A DNA stretch of 64,000 nucleotides from Diphasiastrum complanatum (taxonomy: Eukaryota > Streptophyta > Lycopodiopsida > Lycopodiales > Lycopodiaceae). The DNA lies in the NCBI GenBank assembly GCA_029204225.1, contig CM055093.1:20973701-21037700 (forward strand), in the 5' to 3' direction. Within the stretch, counting starts at the first letter, position 1; each line of letters starts with the position of its first letter. The notes beneath the pieces are model-generated. The model was not told the DNA's origin. It did not search any database and worked only from the letters and a program-made list of their open reading frames with translations. Both the position numbers and the translations under genes were made by a program. Below, piece by piece: positions 1-12,246 of the stretch.

Positions 1-560
1 TGCGTGTGAGGTGGTCGTCGGATGCACGTCGAATCAAATTTTTTTTGAACAAAATTAAAAATTAAATTAAAAAAAACTCGAAAAAATAGGAGACACTAAA
101 AAAAACGTAGAAAACCCGAGAAACTCGAAAAATCGAAAAACTGGAGAAAAACGTCGGATGGAATTTTCTAAGAAAAACTCGTAAATTTCAATGCTTGAAA
201 ATTTGATATAACGGCGGATGCAAATTATTGGCGGATGCACATTTACTGTAGGTCGGCCGATGCAAAATTTATTGTGCAGTTTGGCGGATGCAAATATCGA
301 AATTTTGAAAAACTTGAATTTTGTTTGGCGGTGCAAAACAGCGGTGCAGCGGTGGAAACTCAAAAAAAGTGGAAAAACTCAAAAAATTCGAGTAACTCGA
401 AAAATACGAAAATTCAATTTTCTGACTATCGTTGTCCAAAAACGCAAAAAAGCGGTGCGGCGATGGGTTTCCGGAATATTTTGGGTCAGTTTGCACAGAT
501 CCGAAGGATTAGTAGGGACGTTTTGAAGCAATTAAGATCTGACAAACAAAAAATTTGAAT
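1..560. repeat. AT-rich short-motif repeat at left edge
   Basis: The stretch is built from recurring short motifs: 'ggcggatgcaaa' variants near 15, 212, 230, 257 and 283, and many 'aactcgaaaaa' units. No convincing gene is present; the overlapping ORFs in several frames are by-products of the repeat. The style resembles the arrays inside the LTR-like sequence at the right end, so this may be the U3 part of a related LTR, but that is an inference. Homology to the 36 kb arm starts only after about 650. Confidence 0.5.
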
Positions 561-2781
561 GTGAGCTTGGGGAGACGAAGAATGTAGGGCAGCAAGCAAC
601 ACAAACAAAAACTATGAAGAACTGAAAACGGTTTGGATGTTTGCTTAGATTTGTTCATTTAAACAACATCAGCTAAAAAAGGGCTGAAAACTGTTCCATC
701 TAACAGGAGAACCCAAGCTTCTAGTTCTGGGTTTAGCTGTATATACTCAAGATCATGAAAACAAATGCCTTTAATTTGTACCCAATTAATTTAGAATGGA
801 GTCAATTTGTATTGACATTCATTATGCTAAATAAAAAAACTGGGATCTTCTACTTTGCTTTGAAAGCATGCAAAGTCTACAGGCACCTTCAGACAAGGTC
901 ATAAAACAGTAAAATATTCTAAAGAGGGCTTTTATCATGCATTGAAAAATGTTCCTTACGAGATTGAGCTCAAAAGGAAAGTCCAATTGAGAAAATTGTC
1001 CTGCTCAATCAGTGGTAAATTCTGCTGTAATATGCTGAACACTAGTTCCATGGCCCAGAAGATTTTTTCTAACAGGTGACAAGATTGATGCCTGCATGAT
1101 ATCACCTTAAGGACATCAAGTCTAACACTGTTTTTTAATTATAGGAATTTTCTGTCAACTATTATGTATTGAAATGCACTTTTTTTTATTTTTACACACT
1201 GGTTTAAATGCTAGTTCCAAATAACCCTTATTACCCTTGGGGTAAAAGGTTAGCATGACATCTCAATGTTCATTTTTTGAATTGTGCATGGACTGAAGTT
1301 CCCGAGGAATTTATAGGCTGCAGACATATTTGGTTGACGTTGTGATTCTGTTTTCAAAGGCTTTTAAACATGAGACCACAAAATATTGTAAAGCAGATCA
1401 TGGCTTTTGAATGCTACATGCTGATAAATTATGAGTCCTGAAGGTAAGAAATTGTTTGAAAGCATGTATTGGCCCATAAAAAGTCTAAAGAAGTTGAAGG
1501 TTAATACAGCCTATAAAAAGTTAAAACAATGTGGGCTGTAGAGATATTTTAAACCATGAAGTAGAATCTTGCCAATCTTTCATGTTCGGGATTTCTAGTG
1601 AGTTTTCCACCCGGTAAAACAACTACAAAATCATGTCATTGAAGGATTCTTTAGTGACCTTTCCAAAAGGTAAAATGACTGTAGAATTATGGCCATTATT
1701 TTAATGCGGTTCAACTCGATGGAAAAGTCACTAAAACATCCATTGTCTAATAATTGAAAGGCTAGTTGATTGCCTATTTATTATTCATTTTTGAGGTGAA
1801 TTATGTTCTGCAAAGATTGACATTCCTTTAGAATATACAGGCTGAGACACTTGTGTAGTTAGAATCTGGAAAGTCTATCCTGACATGATTTTATGACCAT
1901 TTCGCTGGATGGAAAAGGCACTAAAAAAATCCATTCCACAATATGTAAAGATGGAGTGCAGCATTCTATTATTCATTCTTGAGGTGCTGTAGATCACTTA
2001 TGCGGGGCTTTATTCCCTGAGACGCTTTACCTCACTCCTCGTGCCCACACCTTTCCCCGTATTGAAAATTTTAATCAAGAGCGAAGTGTTTTTGTTTAAA
2101 TGTCACTTGAAATCAAGGGGAAAATAATATTCATTCAGGAAATGTAAGGAGCTTCATCTTTGTAGAACAATTTCTATCAACAACATATAAGTTTCATCAT
2201 GCTCTGATAGAGTACTTCTAGTAGCTTTAGACAATCCTATGGTGATGCCAGGCTGCCTGCAATTTACAACCACTTCATGGCATCAACACTAATGGAAGCT
2301 TCCTATATATATACTGCAACTGAGAACTCAATGTAATATTTTATCTTGCAATATCTTCCCTGCAAATTCCATGGTGTCTACACAATTATTTAGTATCCTG
2401 TGCAAAGTAAAATCAGAAGAATTTTCCGCCAATTATAGTATGGTTTGCTAGGAGATTGTGATTTCTTCCTTATACAGAAACTACCTGGTATTACCAATTC
2501 AGAACCCTGATGGTTGTAAGCTGTGAGAAAGATAAAGAGGGAGATAATAAAATTGATAGGAAGCCAAATCCTTGACAGCAGTAATCATTTGCAGATACAG
2601 TATTTTGAGGAATTAATGGAAGATCAAAGTTCAGTTTTTGTGGGTGGGTTCTGATATACAGAAGAAGCTGTGGCACTAGGATTGATGATCGATCATATGA
2701 GAGCGTTTATTGCAGCAGTTCATGGTTGCTAGAACTTATATATATCGTGGAGCTATCAACTGTAAGCAAGCGTTTGCTTAC

Positions 2782-3033
2782 CAAGTTCAAGAGAGACGAA
2801 CTTCCCCAGCTGCAGGTGCCATAGTCGCACTTCTCAGGAGGCCACCAGTCCAGCGTTGCGCAGATAAAATTGGGATCCACCTTGGCAATTGTCGTTGATC
2901 CATCTATACTCACCGTGACTGTGGCGGTGCTTTGCGCATTGCATGTGGCAGTAATCAGGCAAATTTCGAAGAGCCAGCGGATCAGAGCAGGCATGAGATA
3001 TTTGGGCTTGCAATAACGGTTTGAAAACGCCAT
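2782..3033 (-). CDS. Exon 1 of a second GH79 heparanase-like gene (partial)
   Basis: This exon encodes 84 residues with a hydrophobic signal peptide followed by the start of the mature GH79 protein, and it ends at a donor reading g|gtaagc identical to that of the copy at 33886. The ATG at 3033 is chosen because it matches the first in-frame ATG of the partner gene. It retains the family motif LDWWPPEKC. Compared with the 33886 copy there are nine substitutions: eight in residues 1-25 and only one (W63 here, L63 there) in the remaining 59. No exon 2 is seen between 2781 and 1, so the rest either lies left of the window or is lost. It could be a live gene running off the window or a 5' fragment. 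Confidence 0.7.
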
Positions 3034-3336
3034 ATTTCTGTAGCTAAAGCCTAAGCTAAGCACTGATGCAGCAAGATCAAGGAAGCCATAGATGTTGCAA
3101 CGTAGAATGAACTATGAAATTTTGATGAAGCGGCTATTATAGCTGATCTCAACGGTGACGCTGCACACGACATAGCTACGATTTCCTTCCTTATCTCGTG
3201 ATCTATAACACTCCGAGCAGTTGAGAGAATATTTTCAACATTCAATGGTTCCCTCCCTGGCTTGCAAGCTCCCTATAGATTGTTAACGTCACTTGCTGGG
3301 CAAGCTGCATCTATTAAGTCAAAGATACACCTACAT

Positions 3337-3458
3337 CTACCAATTCAAAGCGATATAGCTACTTCCAAAGCAAAAGCATAGCTATAGCTAGAGGCAACTA
3401 CCAATTCAAAGCAAAACACAGCTACTTCAAAAGCAGAAGCACAGCTATAGCTGGAGTG
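3337..3458 (-). repeat. 61-bp tandem duplication upstream of the arm-1 exon
   Basis: Two copies of a unit beginning 'ctaccaattcaaagc' and containing 'gctatagct' start at 3337 and 3398, about 300 bp upstream of the arm-1 ATG. Arm 2 has a single copy (near 33530-33595), so this is an arm-1-specific change in the presumed promoter. Confidence 0.7.
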
Positions 3459-3686
3459 AAGGCAAGCTTGCCACTCGATTTGTACCCACATAACAGTACT
3501 GCTCATGCCAAGTTTGCACTACCACATATGATATTGTAGGTTGCTTTGTTTTTTCATTTTTGGCTGATTAGTCTGTTTCATACTAGAATTTTGAATTTAA
3601 TGATGATGTGTTATTGTGGAGCTTAATTACTCATCTTTATTCTGTTTCATTTAAGCTTTTTGTAGGAGAGAGAGAGCTTTTTGTAG

Positions 3687-3688
<2 letters not shown>

Positions 3689-3725
<37 letters not shown>
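3689..3725. repeat. GA microsatellite
   Basis: A run of about 14 GA units is followed by 'gcgagcgagcgagcg', within the block unique to arm 1. Confidence 0.9.
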
Positions 3726-3728
<3 letters not shown>

Positions 3729-4865
3729 GCGCACGAGCCGTTTTCTTAGTGACCTTTGCACTCGATAAAACAATCGTAAAATTATGTATTTTTTGTATGA
3801 GAGAGAGCGTTTTTTTTTTTTATTGACCTTTGCACTCGATAAAACAATCGTAAAATTATGATGAGGTTGTTTTATTTACACTTCTTGTATGGGGAATGGT
3901 CTTTTTTTGGTGACCTTAGCAATTGGTTAAATGGCCATAAAATTATGAGGAGGCCGTTAGGCTAAGCCATAATATTCAAATGGCCATTGAACTCGTTTTG
4001 AATATTTTTTTTTTCTAGTGTTAAGGATGTTGGGTTCTAAATTTTTTGACAATCCTAATGAGTTCCTATAAAAATTTCTTAATGTAGTTAGAATCCTATA
4101 ATGAGTGTCTACTCAAATCTTAGTACATAAACCAATGGTCAGTTGGGGACCACTATTACTGGGGCCTAATACGACCTCACTATAACTTTCTACAAATTTG
4201 ATTGGTTGTAATTTTCAGCCCTCAAAATAAAAAGTTATCATGGATGGAATCTTGAAAATATTTAATCTTCATGGATGAAATTATGAAAATACATAGGCCT
4301 CATAGAATTATGAAATACGTAACCCTTACATATCACCAAATTTTGAAAATAATTTTCTTTTATTTCTTTTAAGATTTTAGTGACACACATTTATGGGTGT
4401 TTGTCTTGCCATGGTAAGATATAATGGATTGTCCTCTCATCTCGCTGCTACCGCGGCGAGACCATAGGACAAGCCATTATATAATCGCCATGGGCCTCCA
4501 AATGTCAAAAACTAGTAATATGCCAAAAAAGTAGGTGAGGCCATTTTCACCATCAATAATATGCCAGCCATAGTTTCATGACCATGTCATGTTCATGCAT
4601 TTTGACGAACATGGATTATAGACAGAATCTTTTGAGAAATCAAGGTCTTTCCATGATTTAATACTCTTCATCAAGAAGAAGTAATCTTTTGAGCAAAACT
4701 TTTAAATTGTTTTTGGGTATTTTTTAACTATCTATAGACGCGTATAGTGCAAAAACGATCCGCTATACCTAAAGATGAGGGAGTTATGGAGTGCACTAAT
4801 TTACCTGGCTCATAATGGACAACGAAGATTATTCTTATCATTATAAATACCTTTGCTTGGTTTTC

Positions 4866-5340
4866 ATGTCGTGAAAAAGTCCCAAGTTAGAGATTTCCAA
4901 GGTTTGACCAAACCAGCCCTAGGGCTACTGCTTGGCCTTGGTGGTTTCTCAAATTGTGGAAAGAACTTGGGACGAGGCTTCTTCTACACTTACATGGCTA
5001 GGCTCTTTCTATTGCATCAATAAATCTCAACGTCAAAGACTTTCTAATTTGGAAAACTATGTTGCGGGGCCATTGCCTTGGCCTTGGTTTCTCAAATCCT
5101 GGAAAGATCTGGGTTTCTCAAATCGTGGAAAGATTTGATGCCAAAGCTTCTCACTACACTCACAAGGCTAGGCTCTTTCTATGCCGTGAAAAAGTCCCAA
5201 CATCACAGACTTTTCCCAGTTTGAAAAACTATGCTAGGGGCCAGTACCTAGGCCTTTGCTTCTCAAATTGTAGAAAGACTTGGGTAACTCAAATTTGGGA
5301 AAGATCTCCTACCAAGCCTTCTCACCCACAATATCGACAA
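4866..5340. repeat. Three-unit tandem repeat, ~150-170 bp period
   Basis: Units share 'gtgaaaaagtccca', 'ggctaggctctttct', 'ttggaaaactatg' and 'tctcaaatygtggaaag' blocks; anchors fall near 4869, 5016 and 5185. The plus-strand ORFs here follow the repeat and are not considered genes. Confidence 0.7.
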
Positions 5341-6345
5341 ACTAGGAAATGCATTTTTTTTTTTTACCTTATCCGACTTGGTTAGTGTATATAAGACCCT
5401 TACCATGTCCCAATCATATACCTTCCAGTATGCAAAGAATTTCTTTGGGTTATTTATGAGGCTAGTTAACAGGTCTTTTTAGGAGTCCTTACTTGGTTAG
5501 GTAGTAAAAGCCCTCATACAAACTATACAACATCCTCTTGTACTTACACAAATACTTACAAGAATACTCATAGGATTGCAAAATATAGAATACTTCGTAT
5601 AGTGCACGGTGATTTGTGAATAACAAGTATTTTGCAGCTAAGGTAGAAAGCAAATAACATGTATTGCAGTTCCAATAATCTACACAATTCTAGTAGAATT
5701 AATGCTTTTTGTAGTAAAACCCATAATGAGAAAATATCAATCCAAGTGGTAATGTACTTACTAATTGACGACCAAGGAAAACTCTGGTTGAATTTGTTTT
5801 TCTTTGTATGTATGCCATCATTTGTTTCCACTTGTTGGGGTCTAAATCCAAGCTTAGCAAAAATCTTGAAAGCCTTCATAAGAGACTAGAATGCCAATAA
5901 TCGGGGGACCACAACTCTAGAATATTCTTCTCTTATTTCGCACTAAATTATTTGCATGATTCTCAGACCTCGATGTAGTTGAATGATTCAAAGTTGACTA
6001 AGCGTTGACAATTCAGGCGCAACCATAAGTTAGGATTGAAGTTTAAACATCTAAATTATTCCTTAGGTTGGAAAGAAGATGGGCATAAGATGGATGGAGC
6101 CCACCTTTAGAAGATTTCTCTCCTTCAACCTACCATCCATGAAAACCTGACCCACCATGGATGGATCAAGTCCAAATTCCAATCATACCTTCAACTTTGT
6201 GGGCATTGGACAACATGGATTTGAGCATACCCACTTAATTTCCAATTGAAGAACTTCTTCTATCTTAAACTTTCATTCACCACCTTCTCAATATGATAGA
6301 TCCCTTTCAAATGAAAGATTTAGCTTTTGGAAAAGTTACAAGCCA

Positions 6346-7987
6346 TATAAAATTTCTAAAATTTCATGGGGTATTTTTCAGGTAGAACTAATGCTTGATC
6401 AATTAAAGACAAAATTAGCAATTACACCACCAAGGGATCAGTTATGTTTGTAGTAATTATGGTGATGAGATATCTACCATTTATTGGAGAATGGCCTCAC
6501 TTGTAAAAAAATTATTATTTCTAACAAGTTTCCTTCACATTAAAATAGAATGATGATTGCTATTTTGTGGAAGGTGAAGCCAAACATAGAGGGATCACAT
6601 TCACACTATAGCCATATATCATATTCAAGTTCTTTTGACGATCCTCTCAAAGATGACCTATCTTTTATAGATGAGTTCTAGCTGAAAATCATTATTTTTA
6701 ATTATATAGTTTCCATATATTTAGACCTTTGTTTTCCCCCCCCCCCCCATATAGTTAGATTATTTATAGCTTGCATGGCAAAGTTGTACACAATCCGTCA
6801 TATCACCTTATATAACCTTGGAAGACACTAATTCATGGAGGATGGATCAGACTAATTCTTTTTTTCAACTCAACTCTCCATGACTCACACCAGTCTATGA
6901 TTAACAATCCTTCTATGGCTCTGCACTCTTCATGACTCTCCATGACGTTCACTAGTCTATGAGTAATGTCTTTCTATTACTTTGCACTCTTCATGAATGA
7001 CTCTCCATGACTCACACTAGTCTATGAGCAACAATCCTTTTGTGGCTCTACACTCTTGGTCCATATTAGGGCTCTAATACTAGATGATAGAATAGATAAA
7101 GGTCCTCTAACAAACAAAGACTCAAAAAGAAAAAGTCGTTCTACTAACTTCAGACTGTGAGTATACACAAAACTCACATTGTGGGCAACTCATGCATGGA
7201 CATGGGTTGTTGTCGTTTGAGACATGTAGCATCTCCAAGGCCCCAGTGAGGCACATACATGACCAAGACTAAAAAGTTGAAAACACATTAGATTGGAATT
7301 TTATATTTTAATAACAATATCATTGGTGAGAGACATTAGTGGCTACGAAGGTGACGGAGACAATTGAATTGCATGACAAAAATTAGAACATGGTTATGGA
7401 AAAAATGGCCTTAATGATTGGTAACCAAGTGGAAGCGTAGCAAAAGCAATGAGCACCCTAGATATAAGAAATACTAGAGCTACGAAAAAAACGTCTTGTC
7501 TTTGAAATTAGCCTTGGATGCACTTTGTTCTTTATGAGCCCTTGAATGGGTGTCACCAAAGATTTTCACAAGGCAAGATGCATCTTAAAGGTCTTGCACC
7601 TAATTGTGACGCATTGTTGGATCTACTCACCTTATCAACCATTGTTGAATTTTCACAAGACAAGATGCGTCTTAAAGGTCTTGCACCTAATGGTTGATAA
7701 GGTTAAGAAAGGTTTTAAACTTAGCTTAAACGGATGGACATGATCTGTTACTTCTACATCAAGGCAAAATATCATTTTCCATGAAACTTCATTGTAAACC
7801 ACTTTATATCACTCAGTTTCGACAGACTTGCTTTCACAACACTTTGTGAAGAGAATTCATTAGCTTTCTTCTATTGAGAGTGCGCCCTACCAAGCTTTCT
7901 TCCATTGGTTTCTACTCTATTGTAAGCGATTCATACCACCTCATGACAAAGCAATCACTTATCTCATTGGTGACTACTTTTTGGTGT
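6346..7987. other. Intergenic, no gene; short tandem repeats
   Basis: No supported coding sequence. It contains a 13-base C run near 6736, a three-copy repeat of about 65-70 bp with 'gactctccatgac' and 'ctagtctatgag' at 6871-7060, and a paired direct/inverted repeat at 7563-7702. Confidence 0.6.
7563..7702. repeat. Direct repeat overlapping a hairpin
   Basis: A ~42-bp unit ending 'aaaggtcttgcacctaat' occurs at 7563 and 7648 with few mismatches. In addition 'ccttatcaaccatt' (7631-7644) is the exact reverse complement of 'aatggttgataagg' (7689-7702), enclosing the second unit. Confidence 0.75.
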
Positions 7988-7992
7988 GTTAT

Positions 7993-8867
7993 CGTCATAA
8001 ATCGGTGGTCGTGAGTGCAGCGGAGGCTCAATGGCTCAGAGCATAGGCTTGTAGGAATGGAAACACAACAATTAGCAGCAGAACTATTCAAGTAGAAGAA
8101 TTTATATAGTTTGCGCAAATGAACGACACAATAGTGAAACAAAAATTGCACTTTGATAAAAATATCAACAGTGAGTACAATGGCTTGAAGTAATAACTTC
8201 AACTTGCTGAGCGTGATAACGCTGGGTACAAATAACTCTGCTTAAAAGAGAATTTTCAAAAATTAACACTTACATGGCGTGTTTCAGCTAATATAGAGAT
8301 TTACAAGAGAGGAAATATCTTACAAGCCTTTAAGGCTATTTATGCCAGTCTTTGCATATGTACAAAAGTTGGTAACCGTCACCCACCTTTGGGATATTTG
8401 TTTGTCCAGCTATTTTAGGGTTACTCATCCACTGGTGAAGTTTGTCAGCAAGAATGAAAAAAAGGCAAAAGTGCCTTAAAATGATTTCTAAGATATTCTG
8501 GCCACTTGCCCAGTGTGTCACATTTTTTGCTAAGGAGCGAAAAAAACGAAGGTGCCTTAAAATGATTTCTAAGGTATTCTAGCCACTTGGCCAGTATGTT
8601 GCATATTTCGCTAAGGAGCAAAAAAGGCACAAAGGCGAAGGTGCCTTAAAAATGATTTCTAAGGTATTCTGGCCACTTGGCCAGTGTATCGCCTTTTTTG
8701 CTAAGGAGCAAAAAAGAGAGACGAAGGTGCCTTAAAATGATTTCTAAGGCATAGAAAATCTCAAAGGGAAAAATGTGAAAGTCTAAAAATATGTTGTCGG
8801 CCTTCGGTTTTTTAGGATGCTCATTACTTGAACGATTTGTTAAAGACTAAGCATAAGAAATCTAACA
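7993..8867 (-). repeat. 3' LTR of copia element E
   Basis: On the minus strand it begins TGTTAGATTTCTTATG just downstream of the polypurine tract. The U3 part (about 8460-8760) is a tandem array of a ~75-bp unit with 'gaaggtgccttaaaatgatt' and 'ctggccacttggccagt'. The terminal CA has mutated (plus-strand end cg). Confidence 0.85.
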
Positions 8868-8880
8868 CTCCCCCTTAATG
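8868..8880 (-). promoter_or_regulatory. Polypurine tract of element E
   Basis: The minus strand reads cattaagggggag directly before the LTR start, the usual primer for plus-strand DNA synthesis in LTR elements. Confidence 0.8.
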
Positions 8881-10992
8881 CGGATCTTGAAAAACTTTGA
8901 TCTTCAGATTTAACATATCGTTAAATCTGAGATGTTGCTCCTTTGATAGAGCCTTTGTGAAGTACTTCCTTACTGTGCACTTTCTCTCTAAGGTAGTAAT
9001 ACTTGATTTTTATATGTTTGCTTCGAAAGTGAAATCTCAGATTGAGAGATAACGCTATTGTGCTTTGATTGTCACAATAGATTGTTGTAGAAAGTGGTTG
9101 TGCAAGATTGAGGTCTGTTGCCTAAGCCAGATCACCTCTTTGGTTGCATTTGTGGCAACTATGTATTTGAAGTAAACATTCGGGTCTACTGAGTTTGGAA
9201 TAAAACCATTCTCTATAAAAAATGCATTGATCTTCTGGAACCAGGCTCTGGGTGACTGTTTCAGCCCATAGAGCACTTTGTGAATTCTGCATACAAGGTG
9301 TTGTTGCTTGCCGTTGAGTTCGTATCCCTTTGGCTATGTCATATAGATTTCCTCTTCAATGGTACCATTGAGGAAAGCGGTATGGACATCCATTTGATGA
9401 ACTTCGAGATTTGCTGCAGCTGCAAAAGAGAGGAGTAGGCGGATCGAAGCATGTTTGATGATTGGGCTGAAGGTTTTTGAATAATCCAGATCTAGAATCT
9501 AGGAAAAGCCTTTGGCATCTAGCTTGGCCTTGTAATGATTTAGCCTTCCTTCAGCATCGTACTTTGCCTTGAATATCCATTTGCATGGAATTGGTTTTCG
9601 ATCCTTTGGCAGCTCAATGAGTGTCCATGTTTGACTCTCCCGGAAGAGATTTTAATTCGTTGTCTATTGTTGCTTTCCATTGGTTAGCATCAGAAGTAGA
9701 CATCACCTCAGAAACTGTGGTCGGTTTCTGCACAAAGTAGCAGGCCGGATCATCCATAAATCTGGATGGAGGCTGTCTGGACCTTTTCGATCTCTAGGTT
9801 TGAACTTTGGTCCTCTGATGTGGGTTGACTCGTTGAGGTTCTGACTCATCTTTTGAGTCATCATCGAGATTCTGCAATTGAATCTCTAGATCATAATTGA
9901 CTGGTTGCTCGATCTGTGATTCAAAATTATCAACAACTTTTTCTTTGTGGTCGAGGAACTCATCAATGACATCTCTACTGGTGAATGCCTTCTCGATATC
10001 CAAATTGTAGAGCTTGTATGCCTTGTGATTTTGGTTATAGTCGATGAAGATCGTTTTCCTGCTCTCGTCATCTAGCTTTCTTCTTAGATCCTTAAGGATC
10101 TGAGCGAAAGCGATGCACCCAAACACTTGAATATGTTTGAGTGATGGTTTTGATCTTGTCCATACCTCATAAGGTGTCTTGCCATTTAGGGCTTTGGTGG
10201 TGGATCGATTCTGTAAGTAGGCAGCTGTAGCAACAGCTTCTCCCCATAATTTCTTTGGAAGAGAGGCATGGGCCATCATGATCTTGGCACTTTCGACGAG
10301 TGTCCGGTTCTTTCGCTCAGCTAAACCATTGGATTGAGGTGAGTAGCTGGTTGTGTATTGTTGAAGTATCCAGCCTTGTAGAACTCCTTGAATTTTGTGA
10401 AGATGTATTCTCCCCCTCCATCTGTGCGTAGAGTCTTGATCTTCCTCTGGGTCTGGTTTTCTGCAGACGCCTTCTTGAAGAACTTGAATGCTTCGGATTT
10501 GTTCTTCATATAGTAGGTTGCAGTCCTTCAAGAGAAGTTGTCAATGAAGGTTAGGAAATAGAGAGCTCCCCTAGGAGAAGCAGTCTGCATCGGGCCACAA
10601 ATGTCGCTGTGTATAAGGTCAAGAAAGCCCTTGGATGTATGAACTGAAGGGACTTCTAACATGCTTGCTGATAATACAGCTTTCACATGGAAAAGTTGGC
10701 TTGCTAACTGAAGGTAGGTCTTGTACTAGATTATGAGCTGACATTTGCTGAATACTGTTGTTATTAAGATGGCCAAGTCTGAAATGCCACAACATATCGG
10801 TTGATTCAGAAGTGGCTGTGTGAAGAGCTTGATTGTTAGAAGAATAACAATGGCTGAGTTTGTAAAGATAGCTTCTTCTTCTTCCATAGGCTAGAACCTT
10901 CTAGGATTTGTCAAGGATTGTGTAGTCTTTTGTATCGAATTCGACCCTCCAACTTGAATGGGTGATTTTGCTAACTAAGAGCAGATTCTTGG
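8881..10992 (-). pseudogene. Broken copia pol (integrase, partial RT, RNase H scrap)
   Basis: Minus-strand fragments in order are: GAG-pre-integrase remnants (about 10550-10990); the integrase core and C-terminal region with the hallmark SPQSNGLAERKNRTLVE and the downstream VFGCIAFAQ region (9794-10531); the RT N-terminal region with frameshifts; and the RT motif LYGLKQSPRAWFQK at 9055-9276. In that last ORF RT sequence ending DPNVYFKY runs straight into the RNase H motif ATNATKEVIWLRQ, so the YVDD catalytic region is deleted. No functional polymerase can be made. Confidence 0.85.
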
Positions 10993-12105
10993 TCAGATTT
11001 GGAACATGGAGAACGTTGGACAACAACTTGACTTCACCCCTTCACCTTCGATTGAATGTGATGAGTTATCTCCAAGTTGCACAACTCGAGAGTGGGTGAA
11101 TGACTTGTAGACGTCTTTGAACCAGTCGAGATGGTGAGTCATGTGTTGAGTTGCTTCGGAGTCTAGATACCAGGAATCGATATCCTGTTGTTCTCCGACT
11201 TTGGTCATGAAAGCTGCTTCATCTTCTTCTTCTTGTTGTTGTTGATTTGAGTGACTGGTTGTAGCACTATGTGCTTGTTGTTGGAACTGCTTCTTCTTTT
11301 CGTTGTTGTACTTAAAAGTTCGGTAGTCCTTGATTTCGTGACTAGTCCTCTTACAGTACCTGCAGAATAGTTTCTGCATAGGTTGGAATGATGAAGAGTT
11401 TGAATTTGATCCTGAACCAAAATTTGGTCTAGACTGCATGTTGCTCTTTTTGTCAGTAGAGCCTGACTTTGTAGATTTCTTGGATCTAAACTTCTGATTT
11501 TTTGAATACAAAGCTTGAGGATCCGATCCTGAGCCTGAGGAGGATGTTGATCTTCTGATCTCTTCTTGTAGGAGCAGTGAGATTACTCTTGATAGAGTGA
11601 GGTGCTCCTGGGTAGATACCCAATTTTTGTAGGCTTCAGGTGGACTCGATAATAGAGTCATGAGTGCATCAGAATCTTCTATGACTGAGCCTGTTACAGT
11701 CATCTGCTCCATGAGATTTTTGAAAGTGCCGAGGTGACTTGAAACACTATCTACTTTAGACATTATGAGGTTGAAGAATTTATTCCTCATATGGAGCTTG
11801 GATGTAATGTCTCTAATGTCATATAGAGTTGCTAGGATGTCCCATGCATCTTTAGTTGTCTGAGCAGCACGTATGTGGCTGATCTGAGTGTCCTTTATGT
11901 TGAGGGTGATCATGGCAAATGCTTTGCCATCTCTCAGTCTCCACTTGGTGATGATGGCTGCATCACCTTCTGGTTTGAGTTCTGTGCCATCAATGATGTC
12001 CCACAGTTCTTTGGCTAGAAGTATAACCTTCATCTTGAATTTCCAGAGATGGTAGTTATCTCCATCGAGTTTGTCAATGAGAGATGAATTAGGTGATGGA
12101 TCCAT
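10993..12105 (-). pseudogene. copia gag / protease start of element E
   Basis: An open frame of 370 codons starts MDPSPNSSLIDKLDGDNYHLW, the typical copia gag start (retrotran_gag, UBN2-like). It has a region rich in Ser, Lys and Asn and a CCHC-like knuckle (CRYCKRTSHEIKDY, with the last Cys replaced), then reaches the protease signature DSEATQHMTHH, where the catalytic DSGA reads DSEA. It ends prematurely after the protease start. The gag frame is the best-preserved part of the element. Confidence 0.85.
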
Positions 12106-12234
12106 TCTGGTTGAACGAGATTGTTGGTAGAAACAACGACTGTCGGAATACTGTTGGCTGCGCGTTTGCTAGAAATGTCTTGATAGAAACAAGACTAATA
12201 ATTCACAGTAAAAATGCAGATTACTGAAATGCCT

Positions 12235-12246
12235 GCTCTGATACCA
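12235..12246 (-). promoter_or_regulatory. Primer-binding site of element E
   Basis: The minus strand reads TGGTATCAGAGC immediately after the LTR, the canonical plant copia PBS complementary to initiator methionine tRNA. Confidence 0.9.

Larger units (their letters stand above)
3645..5565. other. ~1.9-kb sequence present only in arm 1
   Basis: Homology between the two GH79 arms stops at about 3640 and resumes at about 5566, whereas arm 2 is continuous across this point (around 33300). The block holds a GA microsatellite (3689-3725), three degenerate copies of a 'gtgacctttgcactcgataaa' motif (about 3749-3952) and a three-unit tandem repeat (4866-5340). No transposase, LTR or target duplication was recognised. 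It could be an insertion here or a deletion in arm 2. Confidence 0.65.
655..6345 (-). repeat. Inverted duplication, arm 1 (GH79 5' region)
   Basis: Read on the minus strand, 655-3640 aligns with 33305-36455, and 5566-6345 aligns with 32570-33300. Landmarks that match include the tract with the splice donor, the 'ctgtcaaggatttggcttcc' block, the 'gaatgccaataatcgg' block and the 'gagcatacccac' block. The arm carries upstream flank, exon 1 and roughly 2.1 kb of intron 1 of the GH79 gene. It is interrupted by about 1.9 kb of unrelated sequence at 3645-5565. Divergence is clear but alignment is continuous, so the event is not recent. Confidence 0.9.

Noticed and set aside
67-558. Four overlapping ORFs on both strands near the left edge
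   Set aside because: They follow short sequence repeats, overlap in several frames and have no domain.
1-2781. Exons 2-9 of the minus-strand GH79 copy
   Set aside because: No sequence resembling the LGGTLQD, GNELSGSG or GEAGGAYNSG regions occurs in this interval; they could only lie beyond the window.
5568-5889. ORFs on both strands near 5.6-5.9 kb
   Set aside because: They lie in the non-coding upstream part of arm 1; the matching part of arm 2 has no equivalent frame.
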